From Plazaster borealis (Eukaryota > Echinodermata > Asteroidea > Forcipulatida > Labidiasteridae), in assembly GCA_021014325.1 (NCBI GenBank), contig JAJGQC010000670.1, positions 202,063-266,062 on the forward strand: a stretch of 64,000 nt of DNA, written 5' to 3'. A model generated the notes under the pieces. That model saw nothing but the letters and a program-made list of their open reading frames with translations, had not been told where the DNA came from and ran no database searches. Below are positions 56,121 to 64,000 of the stretch, one piece after another. Position numbers and translations under genes: made by a program. Every line of letters starts with the position of its first letter. Position 1 is the first letter of the stretch.

Positions 56121-58531
56121 AAGAATCTCCTGCCACACCGGCGTGCAGCTGACCGGTACACGGGGCCTTTCGGCACGTACGGGTACCGTGCCTGGGCGGG
56201 CACGGGCATCCCCCAGCCTGGGAGACAAACGCAAAGATGTCCGGGCGTGCATGGAGATTCGCGTGCCTCGGGTCGGGGGGGGGGGGGTTAGAGGTGAGGC
56301 CCCCTCAGAACCCTCTCATAAGATCTGCTTTCTTAACAGATTTGTTTATCTTAAAGTTTTTTCTTGCAGTACCACAATCCTGTTGCCTACATCATCTCTT
56401 TCGAAAAAGAAAAAAATTGGGTAGGCCTAAAGGCTCCCCGAAAAAAAAACACAAGCAAACAAACACCCCAACAAACGAACGGAAATCCAGTTACACTTCT
56501 GGTGACTATAGGAACTGGTTGGTTTTAGTGCGCTAAAAAACTTGTATTCAGCTGTGCATGCATCTATTTGTAGGCCTACCCAGCATATTATCACAATTTA
56601 ACTTTTCATTTCTCTTTACCCTTTTAAAAACGTGTTCACATGTTTAGTTCTCAATACGAATTCCAGACCGTCATACTTCGAGTCTTCCACTCTTCAAGGG
56701 ATATCGAGCCAAGCCATAGTTCTTAAAGGCCCTGTACACTATTGGTAAGATCGGGGGGATGTTCACAGATTCACACATAAAGTAAGTAAGGGTAGAAAGG
56801 GTTCCTTAAAGGTATCGTACACGTTTGGTAATGACTCAAAAACAAATATTAGCATAAAAACTTACTTGGTAACAAGCAACGGAGAGCTGTTGATAGTATA
56901 AATCATTGTAGGAAACGACTCCCTCTGAAGTAACGTAGTTTTTGAGAAAGAGGTAATTTCTCACTAAAATAATAAAAACTTCTTGCAAGAAGTTTTTATT
57001 ATTCTATCTGAAAGCACACAAATTTTGTGCAACAAGAGTGTCTTTTCTTTCATCATTTTCTTGCAACTTCGATGACCAATTGAGCCCAAATTTTCACAGC
57101 ATTTTGATGTTATGCATGTTGGGATACACCAAGTGAGAACACTGGTCTTTGAAAATTTCCAAACGTGTACGATGCCTTTAAAATCTTTCTGCCTAAAATG
57201 CTACCGTTTCTGAGAAATAAGTAAAACAATAGATGCTACCAACTATTGCTTGAAGCAATAGCGAAGAGACATGCCTTATATGGAACGTTTAAGAACACTC
57301 AACTGGATAGTGGTAACAGGAGACAACATCACATCATAATTTTCACCATCAAATCTTTGTTTGGACTTATTGACTGCGATGCCATCAAAATGTCACACAA
57401 AAATCAACACCCGCCATTTAGACTTGACCAACAAATTATCTGCTTATTATTATAACTTCGATGCTTATTAGCTTCTTTAAACTTGTTCATCTCCTGCAGT
57501 ATTCATCAACCATCCATTTATTTTTAATACATTTTTTAGTTCCTATTTCCTTTCATTTCATTCATTCACTTGTTTGTATTTTATTATTGTTTTGTTTTCC
57601 TTAAATTTATTTAATTTTATCAGTTTGTGTATTGTGTATTTCCATATTATATAATTATATAATATATTTTATCATACAGATTTTTCTATTAGTGCTTTTG
57701 TCTCCTTATGTGACTGGGTCAACAGGCTTTCGAGCTACAGTGTTTAAGTATACTTTTGTTGATGCTGGCCATCACATTATGGTTGTTTTGTAAATTTCAT
57801 GTGCTTTTTGGTTTATTTTTTTGTTACTTACTTAAATACTTATTTATTTATTTATTTATTTTGTGACTTACTAATTGTTTCTGTGTTTTTAATTGCCAAG
57901 TAAAGAATAAGAATAAGAATAAGAATCTCACAGTCACAGTTAAATGTGGTATGCAAGGCCTAGTCTCTGATCCCTTCTTTAAACTGGTGGCCTCAAGTAC
58001 AAAGTGTCCTAAATCATCTCTTATGAAATGGCAGTCTTAACAGATCAGTGTAGGCCCTATTGTACATGTTAAACTTTAAACAAAACCATCACAATTAACA
58101 ATATTTATTTCTGATTTACGGACCGTCAGCGGCCATCAACACACGTGTTGTGCTTTGTTGGTTGTTTCAAGTTCCCTGCCTAAACATCATCTTCGTTTAC
58201 CCATTTCCAAAATCGACGAAAAGTCCTAGCGAATTTTTCAATGCGAATGAACGCAACCTCGTCCCCATGGTTTACTTTATTTCCAACCATGTTTACAGTA
58301 GTAAACCCTGGGAGGGAAACTCCTTACTTGGATCCTGATTGGACAACGACTGGTGTACAAAAGTGTATTCAGTATTCACCATGTTCACAGCCAGACTATT
58401 CTAATTTGCATACGTATCCAAACTTTTTGGATATGCAAATGATAAAATACCAGGGTGAGTAGAGCGGTCAACCTCGTACACCTCGTACTGCTCGACAAAC
58501 CCTGGGGACGAGGCTGGAATGAACGATGACT
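56121..58531. other. Intergenic DNA 5' of CCDC40
   Basis: A GC-rich patch (56,140-56,300, with a run of G at 56,275-56,287), one TTAA MITE (56,806-57,181), ATTT and AAGAAT microsatellites (57,839-57,930) and a segment near 58,240-58,330 related to the duplication at 19.5 kb. No gene was recognised. Confidence 0.5.
56806..57181. mobile_element. TTAA-flanked MITE with 36-bp perfect central palindrome
   Basis: Left TTAAAGGTATCGTACACGTT, right AACGTGTACGATGCCTTTAA. Inverted relative to 37,085-37,460. The core at about 56,966-57,001 is palindromic around AAACTTCTTGCAAGAAGTTT. Confidence 0.8.
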
Positions 58532-58689
58532 GGGGCCTTTCTCAAACCACGGCTTAGGCTCCGGCTCAGGCTCCGCGTGCTGGTGCAATCAGCAATACGC
58601 GCTGAAAATGCAGGTTAACGGCCGAGCTGCGTACGCGCGCGGAGCCTAAGCCTGAGCCGGAGCCCAAGCCGTGGTTTGAGAAAGGCCCC
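58532..58689. mobile_element. Small GC-rich MITE with ~45-bp inverted ends
   Basis: The left arm begins GGGGCCTTTCTCAAACCACG and the right arm is its mirror, ending CGTGGTTTGAGAAAGGCCCC. The arms continue through GGCTCCGGCTCAGGCT-type sequence, and the loop is about 60 bases. No clear target duplication. Confidence 0.8.
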
Positions 58690-60191
58690 TAATTGGAGTA
58701 TTGCACAACTTAAACAGACAAACGCACATTTGGACAACGAAGCAAAATGGCGTTTATTTTCATCTCACTTGGACTTCCGATTTTCAGACATCTTTTTAGG
58801 CATTTAGAATCGTTCAATTCTGCCTATTTTCTGGCTGTATATATTTGGGAAACCCTTCTCGATAGGTAAGAATATAAATTAGTGTAATTTGACCCAAATA
58901 AGGGGGATAAATTAGTGGCTTGCAGCGGAAACATATGGAAAAGTAGTCTCTTTTGCGCTCGATAATTAAACACGCACTCAAAGTACAGGCTGAAAATCAG
59001 TATCTCGACGCAAAATGCTTTGCCACGAAAAAATAAAAAGATGTACAAGAACGGGGTGCTCGGAATTCTAATTTATATTAATTTGTCTTTAAAATCATTG
59101 TGATTTTATTTAAAATGATCACAATAACTCGTCGGACGGTCATGCAAAATGTTTTTCAAAATAACCCAAAACGCAGCATTTTAGATAAATCTTGTGTGGC
59201 CTACGCGGCGCACTTCCAATAAACAACTCTGCACACCGATTGTGAGACGCCCTCATTCGTTAACTAAATCACTTGTGTTGGTGGGGTTTTCACCATTTAC
59301 CGCTGTATTTATTCTTTTACCTTGTGTATCAACTTTTCTGTGATTGGTTGAATATTTTCGTCGGACAGGATAAAACAGTGAAAACATCAAAACTGTTTTC
59401 CAATCAAATGCGATGTAACTTACACCACGGTACGGTTCAATGTATTACAATTTGACCTCTGTGTGTATATCACCTGCACAAGACGCACACAGTGTTAATG
59501 CACTGTGCATTATAAACACAGCGCTTTGATTTATTGAGACTTTTCCTATTAAACTTTTCCATATGTTACCGCACGGCGCCACATTACAAATAGTCTGGTC
59601 TCATTTTGCACGAAGCGCGTACATTACACGTGCACACGCTCCACAGAGATACTGTTTAAAGCATACAGTGTAGGCCTACATAGGTCAACGGTTTGTTGTT
59701 GACTGCTTGTTTCTGTGACAGTGTATACAAAATATCATGTCACAAACATTAGAAGAAAACCTTAGAAAACCTTTATCTTACTATATGTAATACTTTTGTA
59801 TCAATGTTTATTAAAAAAACACCCGCTTTTGTAAATCCCTATGAAGAACTTTCCCGGTCATTAATTTTGTGCAGAAAAGAATGTGTGGTCACACATGTGC
59901 TTACATTGACCCAGTGACCTTGATAACCCCACATCTGCCTACACAGGAAGGAGGGCTGTACCATTTTGTGAAGTAGGGGGAAACACTTCAGTGCATGGAC
60001 GATCATGCATATGGAATAGAATAAAAATACCTCTGAATACTTCTAGATTCGTTGAGAAAAAAACTGAATGTCACTTTTATTTCTAACACTGTAATGAACT
60101 TGTACACTAACTATCAATTAGAGAGTAAACACAAATTACCAAAATAGCACCATATTTTGTATGTAAAATAAAAAACACTGCCATGGTGCCA
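58690..60191. other. Intergenic, nothing recognised
   Basis: AT-rich unique sequence. No exon, repeat array or RNA gene is seen. Confidence 0.5.
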
Positions 60192-63118
60192 CCCCAGATA
60201 GCATCAGTACGTTGAAACAACGTTTTTATACGCTTTACAATGAACGTTGATTTAACGTTAAGTGCGAACGTAGATACAACGTAATTCTGCTCATTGATAT
60301 AATGTTTAATCAACGTTAATTTCAAACGTAGAAACATTGTTACATTAACGTTTTGTCAACTAGTTACTTTAACGTTTTTATGAGAACATTTGTAGAACGT
60401 TATTCTGCTTCTTGATATAATGTTTAATCAACGTTAGATTTTAGACGTAGAAACAATGTTATCTCAACGTTTTATCAACTAGTTATTTAAATGTTTTACG
60501 TGAACGTTGATTCAACGTAATTCTGCTCATTGATGTAATGTTTAATCAACATTAATTGTTAACGTTGAAACAATGTTACATTAACCTCTTTTCAACTAGT
60601 TACTTTAACGTTTTTATGTGAACGTTGTTTCAACGTTAACTTGCTCATTGATAAAAGGTTAAAATAACGTTAGTAAATCAACAGTGAAACAATGTTACAT
60701 TAACCTTAATTGGGTTGGTTCATCAACGTTGACCTATGTAATTAGGATAATTTTATGAATTTTTTTAATATTCTAATTAACTATTTAATATTAAGTTGGT
60801 ACTAGTTGCTATACATACTACTGCCTATATAGACCTATACAACCTACTGTACGGCATGTTTTATATATAAGTAGTCTAGGATACATGGAATCTGCAGTCA
60901 TGGTTGTCTCTTTTTGTACTTAATTGGTTAAATTTTTTAATTAATAGTTAGCAACTGAAAGTATTGAAGAAACTGTTGATGCCTAAACCACTTTTTCCTA
61001 AAAGAATTAAGAAAGAAACTAAACAAAAAATCATTAAATTTCCAAATTACACCAAAACTATTGCATTTTAACATTAAGTTTGGGCTGCTGTTTGTATCCA
61101 GCTATAAATTTGCATATTGATGTCAACCTATGGCAACGTTGATTCAACGTTAACTAAACCAAGATTTTTAAATTTCTTCAAGTTAGGATATTAAATTGGT
61201 TTTCGTCGACGAATGCTGATTATAGTCCAAGTTTATCAACGGAAATTGCCATAAAAGTAACTTGTGGGAGTTACGGCTGATACACTACTTGTTAATTAAG
61301 AAAACACATGAGAACGTAAACTCGCTCTATATGGTCAAAATGATGGAGGGAGGAATGACGCGAATCTTCCATTAACAAAATCTGACCCATCCATTGCACC
61401 CTGGTTTCAACAAGATAATCCAATAAGCTCTACCTTGTAGTATACACCGAAGTATAGGCACAGTGTAACCACTTTCACCTCTAGCTTAGCAATACTCCAT
61501 GGTGGGCAACTTGTAATTTACACATCATAACTAATAAGCTGAATGCTCTTCAGCATTTGCATTGGGTCTATGCATGGTGGGTGCACGATCTACCCTGTAT
61601 ATTGTACGCTACAATTGATACATCGTTCCTACCTTCTAATATAGCGCCATGCGCTAATGGGGTCATCACCTGATCCTACAAGCGGGGTATAATTTTGGTA
61701 ATTTTCAAAGAACGGTCCCCACCAACCCTTCCACATATAATAACAAACCTGCGGAAAACTAAGGCTTTGGTCATCGAAATTGCAAGGGAAAAAAAACTTG
61801 CTGCTTGTTCCAGAGATTTGTGTACTTTCAGATATCCGAGAAAGGCGCCTGACTTAAACCTTTCTCAAATTCAAATTTTTAAACAATCCATTGAGATTTT
61901 CATGTATACAACAGAACAAAGTCTGTCAAGAATAACAATTGTCTTTTTTTGTTTGCCAATTGATTGAATGATCCTCCTTTAAGAAATCATCATCAGTTTA
62001 AATTAACAAGATAGTGTAAGTACATTTGGGCTAGGTTTTGTTACCTTTAAAACCTCTTACAAACATTGATTAAAACGTTAATTAAAATTTCTCCTACCAA
62101 AAACAAACCAACTGTGCAGTAAGACTAACATAAACGTTGATTAAAACCCCTAATGTTTTCAACCAAAATTGGAACAACCATTAAAACCAAAAATAAACGT
62201 TGAATAAAGGTTATTTTAGACAACCCAAAACAAATGTTGAATTAACGTTATTTTATCAACCAAAAGTGAACCATACAACCATGAAAACCAACAACTAACA
62301 TTGATTAAACGTTATTTTATCAACCAGATATTAACAAATCATACGAACCAACAACGAACGTTGACAAAACGTTATTTTATTAACCAAAAGTGAACCAACC
62401 ATTAATAGCAAAAACAAACGTTGATTAAACGTTCTTTTATCAACCAGATTTTAACCAACCATAAGAACCAACAACAAACGATGACTAAACGTTATTTTAT
62501 TAACCTTAAGAGAACCAACCATGAAAACCAACAACTAACGTTGATCTAACGTTATTTTATCAACCAAAAGTGAACCAACCATGAAAACCAACAACTAATG
62601 TTGAAAAAACGTTTTGTTATCAACCAGATATTAACCAACCATAAGAACCAACAACGAACGTTGATAAAACGTTATTTTATTAACCAAAAGTGAACCAACC
62701 ATTAATACCAAAAGAAACGTTGATTAAACGTTATTTTATCAACCAGGTTTTAACCAACCATAAGAACCAACAACGAACATTGATTAAACGTTATTTTATT
62801 AACCAAAAGCAAACCAACCATTAATACCAAAAACAAACGTTGATTAGACGTTATTTTATTCACCCGAAATTAACCAACCATAAAAACCAACAACAAACGT
62901 TAATTAAACGTTATGTTATCAATCAAAAACGAACCAACCATGAAAACCTAAAATAAACGTTGATTTAACGTTTTTATTTAACCATAATCTAACATAAACC
63001 TTTCTAACGCTATATTAACGTTTAATTAACGTTAGTATATTACCAATAAGAAATAGTAACCAAAAATGAACCCTGCTAACCAAATATCAACGTTGATTCA
63101 ACGTTCGCATGCTATCTT
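60192..63118. mobile_element. ~2.9-kb inverted-repeat element made of paired AACGTT palindromes
   Basis: The left end CCCAGATAGCATCAGTACGT and the right end GAACGTTCGCATGCTATCTTGG mirror each other (AGATAGCAT core). The left arm (60,192-60,735) has ~118 bp units; the right arm (62,030-63,118) has about 15 units of ~60 bp in the opposite sense. Both contain AACGTTGATT(A/T/C)AACGTT. The 1.3 kb centre is unique, carries a degraded TTAA-MITE relative (about 61,690-61,990) and has no long reading frame. Looks like a non-autonomous DNA transposon or foldback element. Confidence 0.75.
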
Positions 63119-64000
63119 GGACTAGAACAAGTAATCACCTATAGGAGAGTAAACTCATTTAAAAATAAAACGTAACACATATTAAACAAGTATAACTAGA
63201 CATTAAGTGTTTGTGGACAAACACAGAGCTGTTCCGTGTTTTTTTGCTTCGATTAAGTGCTTCAAAGCTTTAAAGTTGGTCTGATTTCAAGATAACTGAA
63301 AAAAAGTTTAAAATCGGTTGTTTAGTTCTTAAGATATGGTCCCACTTCCGGTTGACCCGGAAGTAAAGGTCAATATGGGGTCACGGTACCCAAGGCTAAT
63401 CTCCAATGCCCAAGGAGTATATAAGTGAAAACAGTTTGAAAATCGGTTGTGTAGTTCTTAAGATATGGTCCCACTTCTGGTTGACACGGAAGTAAAGGTC
63501 AACATGGGGTCACGGTAACCCGAGTTCAACCTACAATGCTCAAAGGGTCTATAACTGAAAAGAAATTGAAAATCGGTTGCGTAGTTCTTGAGATATGGTC
63601 CCACTTCCGGTTGACCTGGAACTAAAGGTCAACATGGGGTCACGGTAATCCAAGGCTAATCTCCAATGCCCAAGGAGTCTATAACTGAAAAAAGTTTGAA
63701 AATCGGCTGTGCACTTCTTGAGATATGGTGCTGCAAAGATTAACTAATTAAAGCTTTCAATTACCGTAATTTGACACCTGATGACGTCACAGTAACAAAA
63801 ATGTGTTTTTCATACTAATAAATTTGATAAGGTACACGATGGTATGTAACTTATCCCAATTCAATGCCTTTTAATGAAAACCCTATTAGAACATACGTAT
63901 ATCCTCTCTCGTTAGGATTCCAGTATCACGCCTAGCTGTGATTGCGCAATCACGGCACAATTTGCCAGCTAGCCATGGGGTCCGATTTGTCACTTCATCG
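63119..64000. repeat. Tandem ETS/AGGTCA repeat array and related sequence at the window end
   Basis: Three ~125 bp units at 63,340-63,760 share AAGATATGGTCCCACTTC, CGGTTGACCCGGAAGTAAAG and GGGGTCACGGTA. The following AATTTGACACCTGATGACGT resembles the block at 16.75 kb and at the window start, so a third copy of the large element family probably continues past 64,000. Confidence 0.7.

Overview
This is a 64 kb piece of an animal nuclear genome. Every gene is split by GT-AG introns, intergenic DNA is AT-rich, and the gaps are packed with SINEs, MITEs, minisatellites and one LTR retrotransposon. Gene content (a motile-cilia ruler protein, a Rab-GAP, a mitochondrial synthetase), ~1 kb introns and repeat style suggest a marine invertebrate deuterostome, perhaps an echinoderm such as a sea star. 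That placement is inference; no species marker was tested.

Three host genes are recognised. (1) 3.6-10.6 kb, plus strand: a TBC1D16 (Rab-GAP) homologue. Its N-terminal region and the first half of its TBC domain are present, but the frame is broken about five times in the first two exons, one exon is duplicated, and the C-terminal half of the TBC domain was not found. (2) 14.5-35.6 kb, plus strand: a complete, intact 12-exon YARS2 (mitochondrial tyrosyl-tRNA synthetase). (3) 38.4-55.8 kb, minus strand: CCDC40, with a continuous, phase-consistent set of 13 exons from 51.8 kb to the stop codon, plus less certain N-terminal exons carrying a coding minisatellite. YARS2 and CCDC40 converge tail to tail. 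In humans TBC1D16 and CCDC40 are direct neighbours (17q25.3), so their linkage here looks like old microsynteny, with YARS2 inserted and the orientation changed.

Mobile DNA: a 4,717 bp Ty3/gypsy element (22,686-27,402, antisense) lies in YARS2 intron 5. Its 164 bp LTRs look identical and it has a 5 bp target duplication, PBS and polypurine tract. It sits inside an older palindromic MITE. Other families are a tRNA-Leu-like SINE, a short second tRNA-like SINE, TTAA-flanked MITEs with a central palindrome, two MITE families ending in GGGCCC-like sequence, a 1.2 kb pogo/Tigger-like element with TA duplications, and a ~2.9 kb inverted-repeat element built from paired AACGTT palindromes (60.2-63.1 kb). 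A further dispersed family carries ETS-like, nuclear-receptor-like and CRE-like palindromes and, in two copies, ends in a perfect 12 bp hairpin. Copies lie at the window start, at 15.1-17.0 kb and at the window end.

The frameshifts in TBC1D16, the retroelement and one CCDC40 exon can each be explained by one or two bases lost, nearly always from a short homopolymer. YARS2 and the other CCDC40 exons have none. This may be local assembly error rather than gene decay. No bacterial-type system, CRISPR array or operon is present.
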